Positions 25,383 to 36,225 of a stretch of DNA of 64,000 nucleotides are shown here, piece by piece. Source of the stretch: Synechococcus sp. HK05 (lineage in GTDB: Bacteria > Cyanobacteriota > Cyanobacteriia > PCC-6307 > Cyanobiaceae); contig NZ_JAHRXJ010000011.1 in NCBI RefSeq assembly GCF_019104765.1, positions 558,001 to 622,000 of the forward strand. The letters are read 5' to 3'. Under the pieces are notes generated by a model. That model did not search any database and had not been told where the DNA came from. It was given only the letters and a program-made list of their open reading frames with translations. Position 1 is the stretch's first letter; the number at the start of each line of letters is the position of its first letter. A program made the position numbers and the translations under genes.

Positions 25383-26459
25383 ATGCTTGAGCGCCTGGTG
25401 CTGCCGCTCTGGCTGCGCCTCAGCCTGGCCCTGCCGCTGCTCACCCTCAACCTCTGGGTGCTGCGGCAGCTGCTGTTGCCGCTGGCTCCCTTTCCGGCAC
25501 TGTTCCTGGCGGCGGCCTTGATTGCTTTTTTGCTGGATCTCCCCACCCGCTGGCTCGCAGATCGGGGGCTACCTCGGCTGCTGGCGGTGTTGCTGGTGGT
25601 GGGGCTGGGCCTTGGGCTGCTCGTGCTCTCCGCACTCTGGTTGCTGCCGCGGCTGATCGAGCAGCTGGGTGAGCTGATCAATGCACTGCCCTCCTGGCTG
25701 GTGGAGGGTGAGATCTGGCTCGATCGCCTCGAGAGCTGGGCCGCCGATCGCAACCTGCCCACCGAATTCACCGATCTCAGCAGCACCTTGTTTGCCCGGG
25801 CCAGTCAGCTGGCCAGCCAACTCAGCCAGCGGGTGCTGGGGATCCTGGGGGCCACGGTGGGGATCACCGTGAACACCGTGATCGTGGTGGTGCTGGCGGT
25901 GTTTCTGCTGCTGGGCGGCGAGCGGATCGTGGCGGGCCTGGCCCGTTGGTTGCCCGATGGCGTGCGCGATCTCGTGATCGGCACGCTCAACCGCACCTTC
26001 CGCGGCTATTTCGCCGGCCAGGTGTTGCTGGCGGTGATCCTGAGCGTGCTCCAGATCGTGGTGTTCACGCTGCTGGCGATTCCCTATGGCGTGCTGTTTG
26101 CCGTGGCGATCGGCTTCACCACGCTGGTGCCCTACGCCAGTGCGCTCACGATCGTGCTGGTGAGTGTATTGCTCGCCCTCGACGATCCCCGCACCGGTTT
26201 AGAGGTGTTGGCAGCTGCCATCAGCGTGGGCCAGGTGGTGGATCAGGTGATCCAGCCGCGCCTCATGGGCAGCATCGTGGGGCTCCAGCCCGCCTGGCTG
26301 CTGGTGTCGCTGCCGGTGGGTGCGCGCATCGGCAGCCTGATGGGCTTCGGTGATCTGCTGGGACTGCTGCTGGCGGTGCCGGTGGCCAGCTGCATCAAAA
26401 CGTTTTTCGACGCTTGGCGACCCCAGCAGCCCGCTCCGCTCAGCCCTGCTGGGGAATAA
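25383..26459 (+). CDS. AI-2E family transporter
   Basis: A 358-residue member of the AI-2E/PerM family of membrane exporters, which use seven to eight helices with a large periplasm-facing helical segment between helices 3 and 4 (here about 85-145). The family end is clear: [23 protein letters not shown], then [47 protein letters not shown] in two stretches. Substrate is unknown; several members are ion antiporters, so the AI-2 name should not be taken literally. The 3' end overlaps cysC by 20 bases. Confidence 0.9.
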   Translation: MLERLVLPLWLRLSLALPLLTLNLWVLRQLLLPLAPFPALFLAAALIAFLLDLPTRWLADRGLPRLLAVLLVVGLGLGLLVLSALWLLPRLIEQLGELINALPSWLVEGEIWLDRLESWAADRNLPTEFTDLSSTLFARASQLASQLSQRVLGILGATVGITVNTVIVVVLAVFLLLGGERIVAGLARWLPDGVRDLVIGTLNRTFRGYFAGQVLLAVILSVLQIVVFTLLAIPYGVLFAVAIGFTTLVPYASALTIVLVSVLLALDDPRTGLEVLAAAISVGQVVDQVIQPRLMGSIVGLQPAWLLVSLPVGARIGSLMGFGDLLGLLLAVPVASCIKTFFDAWRPQQPAPLSPAGE

Positions 26460-27087
26460 CGCCCTGGGCGCTCAGGTGGGCCAGCACCTGCTCCACGCTC
26501 TGCTCGAGGGTCTGGCTGCCGGTGTCCACCCGCAGCTCGGGGTTCTCGGGAGCCTCATAGGGGCTGGAGATGCCGGTGAATTCCTTGATCTCGCCAGCGC
26601 GGGCCTTGGCGTAGAGGCCCTTGGTGTCGCGCTGCTCGCACACGGCCAGATCAGCGGCGCAGTGGATCTCCACGAAATCACCAGCGGCCACCAGGGCACG
26701 GGCGCGGTCGCGATCGGCCTTGAACGGCGACACGAAGGCGGTGAGCACCACCACGCCGGCATCGAGGAAGAGCTTGCTCACCTCACCGATGCGGCGGATG
26801 TTCTCTTCGCGGTCGGCATCGGAGAAGCCCAGGTCTTTGCAGAGGCCGTGGCGGATGTTGTCGCCATCGAGCACGTAGCAGGCCAGGCCGCGCTCGAACA
26901 GGGCCTGGTTCACGGCGTTGGCCAGGGTGCTCTTGCCCGAGCCGCTCAGGCCGGTGAACCAGAGGATGGCGCTTCGGTGGCCGCGCTGCTCCGCCCGTGC
27001 CGCCCGATCCACCGAGGCGTGGTGCCAGGCGATGTTGGTGGAAGCCCCCTGATTGGTGAGCTCGCCGTAGGTGGGGGTTGCGGTCAT
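26440..27087 (-). CDS. cysC: Adenylylsulfate (APS) kinase
   Basis: Phosphorylates adenosine 5'-phosphosulfate to PAPS for sulfate assimilation and sulfation. Walker A loop GLSGSGKST at 46-54, the [27 protein letters not shown] substrate region, the [13 protein letters not shown] lid and the [22 protein letters not shown] end are all canonical. 215 residues. No ATP sulfurylase or PAPS reductase is adjacent, so it stands alone here. Directly downstream of the ChaN-PDZ gene on the same strand, six bases apart. Confidence 0.95.
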   Translation of the reverse strand: MTATPTYGELTNQGASTNIAWHHASVDRAARAEQRGHRSAILWFTGLSGSGKSTLANAVNQALFERGLACYVLDGDNIRHGLCKDLGFSDADREENIRRIGEVSKLFLDAGVVVLTAFVSPFKADRDRARALVAAGDFVEIHCAADLAVCEQRDTKGLYAKARAGEIKEFTGISSPYEAPENPELRVDTGSQTLEQSVEQVLAHLSAQGVIPQQG

Positions 27088-27093
27088 GGTGGA

Positions 27094-28230
27094 TCAGGCG
27101 TTGGCGCTATTGTCCCTGGCGGCGAGGCGCGGATCGCTGGAGGGCGGCAGCTGAAGCTTCAGCTCCAACCGATGGCCGCGGCGTTCCACCGTGAGCACCA
27201 GTGGCTGCCCATCGGGATGGAGGCGCACGCCGCGGATCACCTCGCCGGCTCGCTGCACCAGGCGGCCATTCAGCGCCACGATCCGATCGCCGGGTTTGAG
27301 GCCGGCGGCGGCCGCTGCCGAGCCCGCTGCCACCTGCCGCACCCACACGCCGCTGGCATCGCTTTCGAGGTAGACCCCCAGGCGGGCCCCTTGTGGGGCG
27401 GGCGCGCAGCCATCGGGAAGGGCCGGCCGGCGCAGGCTCAATTGCCGCTTCAAGCCCAGGTTGTTGAGCTGGCTTGGCACACCGTCGTCACCCTCGAGAT
27501 GCCCCACGCCGATCAAGGCCACTAGTAGGGATGTGGGGTTGCGCCGGTGTGCTGCTGCGAGTTCTTCCGCCATGGCCCGATCACGCAGCAGTTGGCTGTC
27601 AATGAAGCCCTGCAGATCTGTCTCGCGGCCTGCAGCAATCCCCATGGCCTGGTGCCCACGCCAGCTGGCCTCCAGGCGCTGGCGGTAGGCCGGGCTGGCG
27701 GGGCTCGGGTCTCCGATGCCGCCGCGTTCAGCTGCCGGTGTGGCCGCCAGACCCTGCTGGCGCACCCGCCGCACCAGGGCCGGTTCGGCATTAAGGGCCA
27801 GCAGGGGTACCCGCCGCAGCCGGGCCCAGTGCAAGAGCGGCAGATACAGGTTTGGGTCGTGCCCCCACACCGCGGGCCAATCCACCTCGCGCAGCAGGCC
27901 TGCCACATCGAGCTCGCCGCGGTTGAAGCGATCCAGCACCGGTTGGCGTGCCGCTGGAATCATCTCCAGGGCGAGGGTCAGCTGGCGCTCACTGCTCAGG
28001 CGTTCCAGGGTGCCGAGCTGCCAGGCGTGGTCCTCCACGCTCGTGTGGATCTCCCCGAGCAAGAGCACCGCCAGCGTTTTGGCTTGCTGTTGCAGCTCCT
28101 GCTGCTGGCGCTGGGCGGCGGCCAGGGCGGCCTGGCAATCCAGCGGCAGCGGTGCCGGCACTGCCAGGGCGGGCCGACCCCACAACAGCGAGCCCAGCAG
28201 AACAGCACCAGCCCAGCCGCGGCCTTGCAT
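27094..28230 (-). CDS. ChaN-like haem/iron-regulated protein with C-terminal PDZ domain
   Basis: A 378-residue exported protein: signal peptide (about 1-23), a ChaN-type (cofactor haem-binding) domain beginning with LLGEIHTSVEDH (GExH motif at 59-62) and including LALEMIPAARQPVLDRF, then a PDZ domain at roughly 280-360 with SAAAAAGLKPGDRIVALNG, the peptide-binding loop and strand. ChaN proteins are linked to iron or haem handling, PDZ domains to peptide binding or protease targeting. It may be a periplasmic or lumenal iron-related scaffold; no protease motif is present. Confidence 0.8.
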   Translation of the reverse strand: MQGRGWAGAVLLGSLLWGRPALAVPAPLPLDCQAALAAAQRQQQELQQQAKTLAVLLLGEIHTSVEDHAWQLGTLERLSSERQLTLALEMIPAARQPVLDRFNRGELDVAGLLREVDWPAVWGHDPNLYLPLLHWARLRRVPLLALNAEPALVRRVRQQGLAATPAAERGGIGDPSPASPAYRQRLEASWRGHQAMGIAAGRETDLQGFIDSQLLRDRAMAEELAAAHRRNPTSLLVALIGVGHLEGDDGVPSQLNNLGLKRQLSLRRPALPDGCAPAPQGARLGVYLESDASGVWVRQVAAGSAAAAAGLKPGDRIVALNGRLVQRAGEVIRGVRLHPDGQPLVLTVERRGHRLELKLQLPPSSDPRLAARDNSANA

Positions 28231-28231
28231 C

Positions 28232-28555
28232 TCAGCCCCCGGCCTGCTTCGGGCGATAGCCCGCCTTCTCCAGGGCCGCCAGGGCTGGGGCCACCTGGTC
28301 GCCCTGCAGTTCGATCACCCCATCCTTCACGGTGCCGCCGGTTCCTGCCGCTGCCTTCAGCTGTTTGAGCAGGGCCTTGAGCTCGCTGTCGGGGGCTTCC
28401 AGGCCGGTGATCGCCGTCACCATCTTTCCGCCCTTGCCCGCCTTGGTGCGCTGCACCCGCACCCGTTGCTGGTTCTTGGCTGTGGGCTCCGAGGCTGGTG
28501 CACCGCGCTGGAGGCTCTCTGGTCTGCTGAATTCCTGCCAGCCGCCCTTGGCCAT
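28232..28555 (-). CDS. SUI1/YciH-family translation initiation factor
   Basis: A 107-residue eIF1/SUI1-like protein. After about 30 variable residues comes [53 protein letters not shown] and a C-terminal helix, the order and lengths of YciH. Bacterial members influence start-site fidelity. It is one base upstream of the ChaN-PDZ gene, so part of the same operon. Confidence 0.92.
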   Translation of the reverse strand: MAKGGWQEFSRPESLQRGAPASEPTAKNQQRVRVQRTKAGKGGKMVTAITGLEAPDSELKALLKQLKAAAGTGGTVKDGVIELQGDQVAPALAALEKAGYRPKQAGG

Positions 28556-28622
28556 CGCGCTGCCTTTCGCTAAACCCAGTTCAGCGCATCACTGGCTCGC
28601 ACCGCCTCAGCCGCCTCACGCG

Positions 28623-28844
28623 ATGGATCTGCCTCCCCTGCAGCTGGAGATGGTGCGGTTCGGCCTGCAGGGACAATCGGCTGCTGCGGAGTGCCAGCTC
28701 GCCGACGACCGGATCAAAGCGAGCTTGTTTGGTGTGTTGGTGGAGCCGGCAGAGCCCTGCCGCCGCGAAGCGGGTCGGATCCGCATCGATGAACCGCCTG
28801 GCTGGCCGGCGCTGCCGCCGCCACCAGTTCCTACGCTGCAGTGA
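28623..28844 (+). CDS. Hypothetical small protein
   Basis: A 73-residue frame starting with ATG, with a compact sequence ([20 protein letters not shown], then [19 protein letters not shown]) and a proline-rich end. The two Cys residues and beta-like pattern make it look like a genuine small protein rather than noise, but no family is recognised. It lies 16 bases before trpB and divergent from SUI1. Confidence 0.5.
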   Translation: MDLPPLQLEMVRFGLQGQSAAAECQLADDRIKASLFGVLVEPAEPCRREAGRIRIDEPPGWPALPPPPVPTLQ

Positions 28845-28860
28845 TTCCGCTCAGGCGCCG

Positions 28861-30114
<1,254 letters not shown>

Positions 30115-30117
30115 GGC

Positions 30118-31110
30118 TCAGCTCAGCAGCCGTTCCAGGCTTGCAGCCACAACGCGCACGGCGGAGCGGGCTGTGGCGTAGGCCATCCGCATCGGCCCGA
30201 TCAGCGCCACCTGGCCCTTGCTGCCGCTGCTGGTGCGATAGCCCGCCTGCACCACGGCGCAGTTGTGGAGAGCGGGGTGGGGATGTTCAGCGCCGATCCA
30301 CACGCCTCCGTAGTGCAGGGCTTGCTCGCTCTGCAACACCTGTGCCGGCTCCTCTTCCACCAGCTGCAGCAGGGGGCGCAGGCTGGAGCTCTGGCCGAAT
30401 TCCGGTTGGCCGAGCAGGCCGCCAAGCCCCAGGGTTACTGCACCATCGCTCTGGGCGACCGGCGCCTGTTGATGGCTGCTGAGTCCTCGACGCAGCAGCT
30501 GGCCGCTCAGCTGCAGCTGCGGCGGTAGGGCATCCCAGTTGAGTTGGCCCTGGGTGAGCTGATGACTGGCCCAGCGCTCCAGGGCGGGGACTTCTGCGGC
30601 TGCGGTCGTTGGCAGCCGCAGGTTGAGGCTGGTGGCGGAGGCGCTGCCATCCACCAGGAACACCATCAGGCGATCACCGCTGGGCACCAGGCGCAGGGCC
30701 TGCAGGGCGGGGCTGGGCCGCTGCGGCCGTGTGATCAGGCTCAGGAGCCCCGTGAGGTCGGCGAGGCGGCGGGCTAGATGCAGCAGCAGGTCGTCGAAAG
30801 CGGCCCACTGCAGGCTCAGACCCATGAGCTCTCGCTGCAACTGGATGGCGGCGGCACCGGGGGCTGGCAGCAGGTAGTCCACGTAGTGCCGGTAGCCCAG
30901 GGGGCTGGGCACTCGTCCTGCGGAGGTGTGGGGCTGGGTGAGCAGGCCGCGCTGCTCCAGGGCCCCCATGGCGGAACGGATGGTGGCGGGGCTGGCCTCC
31001 AGCCCGAAGCGTTGCACCAGCGTTTTGCTGCCCACCGGTTCGGTGGTGTCCACGTAATGGCGCACGGTGGCCTGCAGCACTTGCTCTTGCCGGCGGGGCA
31101 ATGGCTGCAC
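30118..31110 (-). CDS. hrcA: Heat-inducible transcription repressor HrcA
   Basis: Represses groE/dnaK operons by binding CIRCE inverted repeats, needing GroEL for activity. The winged-helix N-terminus begins LPRRQEQVLQATVRHYVDTTEPVGSKTL in two stretches and TIRSAMGALEQRGLLTQPHTSAGRVP; the C-terminal VALIGPMRMAYATA is the family end. GTG at 31110 is the only start at the right distance from the conserved region (330 residues). No CIRCE element or chaperone gene is visible here, so its targets lie elsewhere. Confidence 0.93.
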   Translation of the reverse strand: MQPLPRRQEQVLQATVRHYVDTTEPVGSKTLVQRFGLEASPATIRSAMGALEQRGLLTQPHTSAGRVPSPLGYRHYVDYLLPAPGAAAIQLQRELMGLSLQWAAFDDLLLHLARRLADLTGLLSLITRPQRPSPALQALRLVPSGDRLMVFLVDGSASATSLNLRLPTTAAAEVPALERWASHQLTQGQLNWDALPPQLQLSGQLLRRGLSSHQQAPVAQSDGAVTLGLGGLLGQPEFGQSSSLRPLLQLVEEEPAQVLQSEQALHYGGVWIGAEHPHPALHNCAVVQAGYRTSSGSKGQVALIGPMRMAYATARSAVRVVAASLERLLS

Positions 31111-31153
31111 GGGAGCGGCGTCTGCGTTGGACGTGCGGGGATCGTAGGGGGGG

Positions 31154-31498
31154 TTAGTAGCGGGGCACGCTCGAATCCACCTCCACGCTCCAGGCATCAA
31201 TGCCGCCCTGAAGGTTCCACACCCTGGGAAATCCCTGAGCTTCCATCAGCCAGCAGCCGAATTGCCAGCTGCGCACGCCGGCGTGGCACAGCACCACCAC
31301 CTCAAGGTCTGGATCCAGCACCTCCCGCAGGGAGCCGATCCATCGCTCCGATTCGCTCAGGGGCAGGTGAATCACCGGCTCGTTCAGTCGTGCCAGCTCC
31401 AGCTCCATCGGCTCACGCACATCCACCAGTTGCAGGGGCTCGCCGGCTTGGAGCCGTTGCTGCAGGTCGAGGGCGCGGATCGGTGTGGGGGTACTCAT
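31154..31498 (-). CDS. Rhodanese-like protein (GlpE type)
   Basis: Single-domain rhodanese of 114 residues with the active-site loop CHAGVRS, Cys71 being the persulfide-forming residue, plus VDVREPMELE and NLQGGIDAWS at the expected places. It probably transfers sulfur from a donor such as thiosulfate, or acts as a persulfide carrier; the short loop (six residues) fits sulfur rather than phosphate chemistry. It lies upstream of hrcA on the same strand. Confidence 0.9.
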   Translation of the reverse strand: MSTPTPIRALDLQQRLQAGEPLQLVDVREPMELELARLNEPVIHLPLSESERWIGSLREVLDPDLEVVVLCHAGVRSWQFGCWLMEAQGFPRVWNLQGGIDAWSVEVDSSVPRY

Positions 31499-31574
31499 CG
31501 CCAGAAGCTAGGTCTGGCGGGGTGCCAAACACAGCCGCTATGCATAAAGATGAGGCCAGTCCTGCAGGCAACCG

Positions 31575-33173
31575 ATGAAGGCCCGCCCCTTCCTGGCGGC
31601 AGTGTTGGCGGCGGCCATCGCGTTGCTGAGTTTGGGGGCAACGGGCTGGTGGTTGCTGTTGCAGCGCAGTCCGCTTGGGTTGCAAAGCCAACGGCTGGAA
31701 CTGCCCCTTGCGGCTCGGTTTGTGCCCCGCACCGCACCCCTCAGCCTGCACTGGTTGCTGACGCCTGATCAGCCCGCTGCCTATGCCAGGGCCGTGGCGG
31801 CTCCGCGGCAGCGGCGCCAGGCGGCAGCGGCGGCGGATCGTCTGCGCGATGGGGCCTTTGCTGCTGCTGGCCTTGATTACGCCACGGAGCTGGCCCCCTG
31901 GCTGGGGCGTGAAAGCAGCTTTGCCCTCCTCACCCCACCGGGTGCCGCAGAGCAGCCCGGTTGGGTGCTGGCCCTGCGCAGCCGCGATGGCGAGGGCGCA
32001 CGCCGCTTCCTGCAGCGGTTCTGGCAGAGCCGCAGCCTGGCCGGCACCGATCTGCAGATCAGCAGTTACCGCGGCATGGGCCTGATCAGTGGTCGCGGCG
32101 CCCTCCTGGGGCAAGATCCGCAGCCCCTGGCCACGGCCCTGATCAACGACGAACTGGTGCTGATCGCCTCCGGCCGCGGCGTGCTGGAGCAGGCCCTCGA
32201 TGTGTCGCAGATCGATGAACTGAATCAGGCCGCCAGTGCGCCGCTGCAGCAGGCCGTGGCACGCCTGGGCCACGGCGTGGCCTTGCTCACCGCCCGGCCG
32301 CAGGCGATGGAGCAGTGGCTGGGTTTGCCTGCCCAAATAGCTGACGAACCCGGTGCTGTCGTGGAGCTGGTGGCCGCCCTCAGCCCCGCCGGCCGCGCTC
32401 TCCAGCTCGATGCGCTCACCCAGCTGCGGGAGCCCTTGCCCGCTCTGCCGCCGCCGCCCTCAGCCCTGCCGCAGCAGCTGCAGGTGCCCGCCACCAGCCT
32501 TGCCCTGCTGAGCGAGCCGGCCCGCCTGCTGGAGTCCAGCGATCCTGATCCCTGGGCCCAGCTGCTGGGTCCGCTGCTCCGCAGCGCTCTTGAGCGCCTG
32601 CCGGCATCGTTGCCGGCGTTGGTGGCGGCTGCGGATCAGGGCCCCTTGCTCTGGGCTCAATCCGGCGATGGTTGGCTTCTCGGCACCAAAGCGCAGCAAC
32701 CGCCGCTCGAGTTGTTGGATGCGGCCTTGGCGAGCCAGGGCTACAGCAGCTCGCCGCTGCAGAGCCGTGGCCTCACGCTGCAGGCCTGGACGAAGCTCCA
32801 GTCGAAGCCGGTGAAGGGCAACCCCGACCAGCTCCAGGCCCAGCTGGCAGGCGCCCGCTCCCTGCAGGGCGGTTGGGCTTGGTGGGGGCAGGGCCTCAGC
32901 GTGCTCAATCAGCAGGATGAAGGCCGCCGTGCTCCGGCGGAACGCCTTGAGCAGCTGGAGAGCCTCGGCACCCCGAAGGCGCCTGTGCAGTGGGCCATGG
33001 ATGGCCCCACGGCGCAGCAGTTGCTGGCGGCCTGGCAGCCGTGGCGCCTGGTGGGCGCCCTCTCCAGCAGTGAGCTCACGCCGTTGGTGGATGGAGCCGC
33101 CTTGAGCCTCGAGCCCGATGAGCCCTCCGCTCGGGCCGTTCGGCTTCGGGGCTTGCTGCAGTTCAAGGGGTAG
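31575..33173 (+). CDS. DUF3352 protein, membrane-anchored
   Basis: A 532-residue protein with an N-terminal transmembrane anchor (about 8-30) and a long Leu/Ala/Gln-rich exported region. The arrangement VPRTAPLSLHWLLTPDQP near the start, a large central beta-rich part with FALLTPPGAAEQPGWVLALRSRDG, and a C-terminal VRLRGLLQFKG matches DUF3352, a cyanobacteria-rich family without known function. Three bases separate it from sixA. Confidence 0.85.
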   Translation: MKARPFLAAVLAAAIALLSLGATGWWLLLQRSPLGLQSQRLELPLAARFVPRTAPLSLHWLLTPDQPAAYARAVAAPRQRRQAAAAADRLRDGAFAAAGLDYATELAPWLGRESSFALLTPPGAAEQPGWVLALRSRDGEGARRFLQRFWQSRSLAGTDLQISSYRGMGLISGRGALLGQDPQPLATALINDELVLIASGRGVLEQALDVSQIDELNQAASAPLQQAVARLGHGVALLTARPQAMEQWLGLPAQIADEPGAVVELVAALSPAGRALQLDALTQLREPLPALPPPPSALPQQLQVPATSLALLSEPARLLESSDPDPWAQLLGPLLRSALERLPASLPALVAAADQGPLLWAQSGDGWLLGTKAQQPPLELLDAALASQGYSSSPLQSRGLTLQAWTKLQSKPVKGNPDQLQAQLAGARSLQGGWAWWGQGLSVLNQQDEGRRAPAERLEQLESLGTPKAPVQWAMDGPTAQQLLAAWQPWRLVGALSSSELTPLVDGAALSLEPDEPSARAVRLRGLLQFKG

Positions 33174-33175
33174 CG

Positions 33176-33733
33176 ATGGCGCCGCGCAAACGGGAACTGT
33201 TGCTGTTGCGCCATGGCATCGCCGAGGAGCGGATGGCCGGTGCCGACGACGCTCAGCGCGCCCTCACGCCCGAAGGCCGTGAGCGCACCGTCGCCCAGCT
33301 GCGCCAGTTGGTGGAGCTGGATCTGGGTTGTGATCTCGTGCTGAGCAGCCCCTTGGTGCGGGCGCGCCAAACGGCTGAATTGGCCGTTCAGGCTGGACTG
33401 GCTCCGGAGCTGGAGTTGGCGGCGGCCTTGGCGCCCTTGGCGGATCCGCTGCCTCTGCTCGAGCGCTGGCTGGGGGCGGTGTCGCCCCGGCCGGCCTGGC
33501 GGCGCCTGGCGCTGGTTGGCCATGAGCCCGACCTCAGCACCTTGGCGGCGCTCCTGATCGGTGTGCCGATGGCCCTGGCTCCTGAAGCCCTGCAGCTCAA
33601 GAAGGCTGGTGTGGCGTTGTTGCAATGGCCCAAGCCGCCCCAGGCCGGCTTGCTTGGCAGTGCGCGGCTGGAGTTGCTGTTGCCGCCCCGAGTGCTGCTG
33701 GGTCGGCGCCAGATGCCCCCATCCGGTGGCTGA
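33176..33733 (+). CDS. sixA: SixA-type phosphohistidine phosphatase
   Basis: Histidine-phosphatase (RHG) fold of 185 residues. The RHG motif is at 12-14 with nucleophile His13 in LLRHGIAEE; the LSSPLVRARQTAEL segment and the second catalytic His in VGHEPDLSTLA complete the site. SixA removes phosphate from the Hpt domain of certain phosphorelays. No histidine kinase is adjacent. Co-transcribed with the DUF3352 gene by distance. Confidence 0.88.
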   Translation: MAPRKRELLLLRHGIAEERMAGADDAQRALTPEGRERTVAQLRQLVELDLGCDLVLSSPLVRARQTAELAVQAGLAPELELAAALAPLADPLPLLERWLGAVSPRPAWRRLALVGHEPDLSTLAALLIGVPMALAPEALQLKKAGVALLQWPKPPQAGLLGSARLELLLPPRVLLGRRQMPPSGG

Positions 33734-33761
33734 TGGCACCGAAGCGCGTCGCCCAGCGGCC

Positions 33762-33767
33762 TTAGGT
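33762..33767 (+). promoter_or_regulatory. Candidate -10 element of gltA
   Basis: TTAGGT, 28 bases before the gltA ATG. It is identical to the hexamer upstream of prfB and one base from the TTAAGT ahead of ndhA. Assignment rests on this recurrence and distance only. Confidence 0.35.
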
Positions 33768-33795
33768 TGCCGAAACGGATTGGGTTGATGCCGCC

Positions 33796-34968
33796 ATGGT
33801 GAGTGCCGCACCTGCAGAGGCAGGGTTGAAGCCAACCACCCCCGACTACCGCCCCGGCCTTGAGGGTGTACCGGCCACCCAGTCGTCGGTGTGCGACATC
33901 GATGGACAGCGGGGGCGCCTCACCTACCGCGGCTACAGCGTTGAGGAACTGGCTCAGCACAGCACCTTCCTCGAAACCACCTACCTGCTGATCTGGGGCG
34001 AGCTGCCCACCGCAGCGCAGTTGCGCGAGTTTGAGCACGAGGTGCAGATGCACCGGCGGGTGAGCTTCCGCATCCGCGACATGATGAAGTGCTTCCCCTC
34101 CCAGGGGCACCCGATGGATGCGCTGCAGAGCAGTGCAGCGTCGTTGGGGCTCTTTTATTCGCGGCGCGCTCTCGATAACCCCGAATACATCGTGTCGGCG
34201 GTGGTGCGCCTGATCGCCAAGATCCCCACGATGGTGGCGGCGTTCCAGCTGATCCGCAAAGGCCAGGATCCGATCCAGCCCCGCGACGATCTGCCCTACG
34301 CGGCCAACTTCCTCTACATGCTCACCGAGCGGGAGCCCGACCCGCTGGCGGCCCGCATCTTTGATGCCTGCCTGATCCTGCACGCTGAGCACAGCCTCAA
34401 CGCCAGTACCTTCAGCGCCCGGGTGACAGCGAGCACCCTCACCGATCCCTATGCGGTGGTGGCGTCAGCCGTGGGCACGCTTGCGGGGCCCCTGCATGGC
34501 GGTGCCAACGAAGACGTGCTTGAGATGCTCGACAGCATCGGCACTGCCGATCAGGTGGAGCCCTGGCTGGATCAGGCCATCGCCGAGAAGCGCAAGATCA
34601 TGGGCTTCGGGCACCGGGAATACAAGGTGAAGGATCCGCGCGCCGTGATCCTGCAGAAACTGGCCGAGCAGCTCTTTGATCAGTTTGGCCACGACCCCCT
34701 CTACGACCTGGCCCGCAAACTCGAGGAGGCCGCAGCCGTGCGGCTCGGCCCTAAGGGGATCTACCCCAACGTGGACTTCTATTCCGGCCTTGTGTACCGC
34801 AAGCTCGGCATCCCGGTGGATCTGTTCACCCCGATCTTTGCCATCGCTCGCACCGCCGGCTGGCTGGCCCACTGGAAGGAGCAGCTCGGCGCCAACCGCA
34901 TCTACCGCCCCACGCAGATCTACACCGGTTCCACCGGTCGAGACTGGGCACCCCTAGAAGCCCGCTGA
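33796..34968 (+). CDS. gltA: Citrate synthase
   Basis: Condenses acetyl-CoA and oxaloacetate, entry to the (incomplete or branched) TCA cycle. 390 residues of the small bacterial type, with SVCDIDGQRGRLTYRGYSVEEL near the N-terminus, LHAEHSLNASTF, GPLHGGANE and GFGHREYKVKDPRA carrying the catalytic His/Asp set, and the terminal NRIYRPTQIYTG. The ATG at 33796 has a candidate -10 28 bases ahead. Confidence 0.96.
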   Translation: MVSAAPAEAGLKPTTPDYRPGLEGVPATQSSVCDIDGQRGRLTYRGYSVEELAQHSTFLETTYLLIWGELPTAAQLREFEHEVQMHRRVSFRIRDMMKCFPSQGHPMDALQSSAASLGLFYSRRALDNPEYIVSAVVRLIAKIPTMVAAFQLIRKGQDPIQPRDDLPYAANFLYMLTEREPDPLAARIFDACLILHAEHSLNASTFSARVTASTLTDPYAVVASAVGTLAGPLHGGANEDVLEMLDSIGTADQVEPWLDQAIAEKRKIMGFGHREYKVKDPRAVILQKLAEQLFDQFGHDPLYDLARKLEEAAAVRLGPKGIYPNVDFYSGLVYRKLGIPVDLFTPIFAIARTAGWLAHWKEQLGANRIYRPTQIYTGSTGRDWAPLEAR

Positions 34969-34989
34969 CCCGTGTGCGGCTGCGGCCGC

Positions 34990-34995
34990 TTAAGT
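34990..34995 (+). promoter_or_regulatory. Candidate -10 element of the ndhAIGE operon
   Basis: TTAAGT, 22 bases upstream of the ndhA ATG in the gltA-ndhA spacer. Same hexamer class as the gltA, prfB and crtP candidates; no -35 is evident. Confidence 0.35.
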
Positions 34996-35017
34996 TGCCC
35001 CCATCCACAGGCCACCC

Positions 35018-36160
35018 ATGGTGTTCGCCAATCCCGCCGTCGTGAGCGCCGGCCTCGACCTGGAGGCCAGCTTCACCGACCTGTTGCAGGGTCTGGGCCT
35101 ATCGCCGGGAGCAGCGCACCTGCTCTGGCTGCCCCTGCCGATGCTGCTGGTGCTGGTGGCCGCCGTGGTGGGCGTGCTCGTGAACGTGTGGCTGGAGCGC
35201 AAGATCTCCGCTGCGGTGCAGCAGCGCATCGGCCCCGAATACGCCGGTGCTCTCGGCATCCTTCAGCCCCTGGCCGACGGCCTCAAGCTGCTGTTCAAAG
35301 AAGACATCATTCCGGCCCGGGCCGATGGCCTGCTGTTCACGCTCGGCCCGGTGCTGGTGCTGGTGCCGGTGATCCTCAGCTGGCTGGTGGTGCCCTTCGG
35401 CCAGAACCTGCTGATCAGCAATGTGGGCGTGGGGATCTTCCTCTGGATCTCCCTCAGCAGCATCCAGCCCATCGGCCTGCTGATGGCTGGTTACGCCTCC
35501 AACAACAAATATTCCCTGCTGGGCGGTCTGCGCGCGGCGGCTCAGTCGATCTCCTACGAGATTCCCCTGGCTCTGGCGGTGCTGGCCGTGGTGATGATGA
35601 GCAACTCGCTCAGCACCGTCGACATCGTTGACCAACAGACCGGTGCCGGCATCCTCAGCTGGAATATCTGGCGTCAGCCCGTGGGCTTCGCCATCTTTTG
35701 GATCTGCGCCCTGGCGGAGTGCGAGCGCCTCCCCTTCGACCTTCCCGAGGCGGAAGAGGAGTTGGTGGCCGGCTATCAGACCGAATACGCCGGTATGAAG
35801 TTCGCCCTCTTCTATCTGGGCAGCTACATCAACCTGGTGCTCTCGGCGCTGCTGGTGTCGGTGCTCTACCTGGGCGGTTGGGGCTTCCCCCTGCCTGTGG
35901 AGTGGATCGTGAACCTCACGGGGCAGTCCGTTGATGCGCCATTGGTGCAGGTGATCACCGCCACCACCGGCATCGTGATGACCGTGCTGAAGGCCTACCT
36001 GCTGGTGTTCTTCGCGATCCTGCTGCGCTGGACCGTGCCCCGCGTGCGCATTGACCAGCTCCTGGATCTGGGTTGGAAGTTCCTGCTCCCGATCGCCCTG
36101 GTGAACCTGCTGGTCACCGCGGGCCTCAAGTTGGCGTTCCCCGCCTTCTTCGGCGGCTGA
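35018..36160 (+). CDS. ndhA: NAD(P)H-quinone oxidoreductase subunit 1
   Basis: Membrane subunit of NDH-1 that joins the peripheral arm to the membrane arm at the quinone chamber. Eight or so helices; conserved [34 protein letters not shown], the acidic cytosolic loop [32 protein letters not shown] in pieces, and [17 protein letters not shown] at the end. 380 residues. First gene of the ndhA-I-G-E operon, 65 bases before ndhI. Confidence 0.97.
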   Translation: MVFANPAVVSAGLDLEASFTDLLQGLGLSPGAAHLLWLPLPMLLVLVAAVVGVLVNVWLERKISAAVQQRIGPEYAGALGILQPLADGLKLLFKEDIIPARADGLLFTLGPVLVLVPVILSWLVVPFGQNLLISNVGVGIFLWISLSSIQPIGLLMAGYASNNKYSLLGGLRAAAQSISYEIPLALAVLAVVMMSNSLSTVDIVDQQTGAGILSWNIWRQPVGFAIFWICALAECERLPFDLPEAEEELVAGYQTEYAGMKFALFYLGSYINLVLSALLVSVLYLGGWGFPLPVEWIVNLTGQSVDAPLVQVITATTGIVMTVLKAYLLVFFAILLRWTVPRVRIDQLLDLGWKFLLPIALVNLLVTAGLKLAFPAFFGG

Positions 36161-36225
36161 TCGCCCCTCCCACCGCCTGGCCGGGCCATCATGGTGCCGG
36201 CGTTTCCGCCCCTGCTCGCCAGTTC

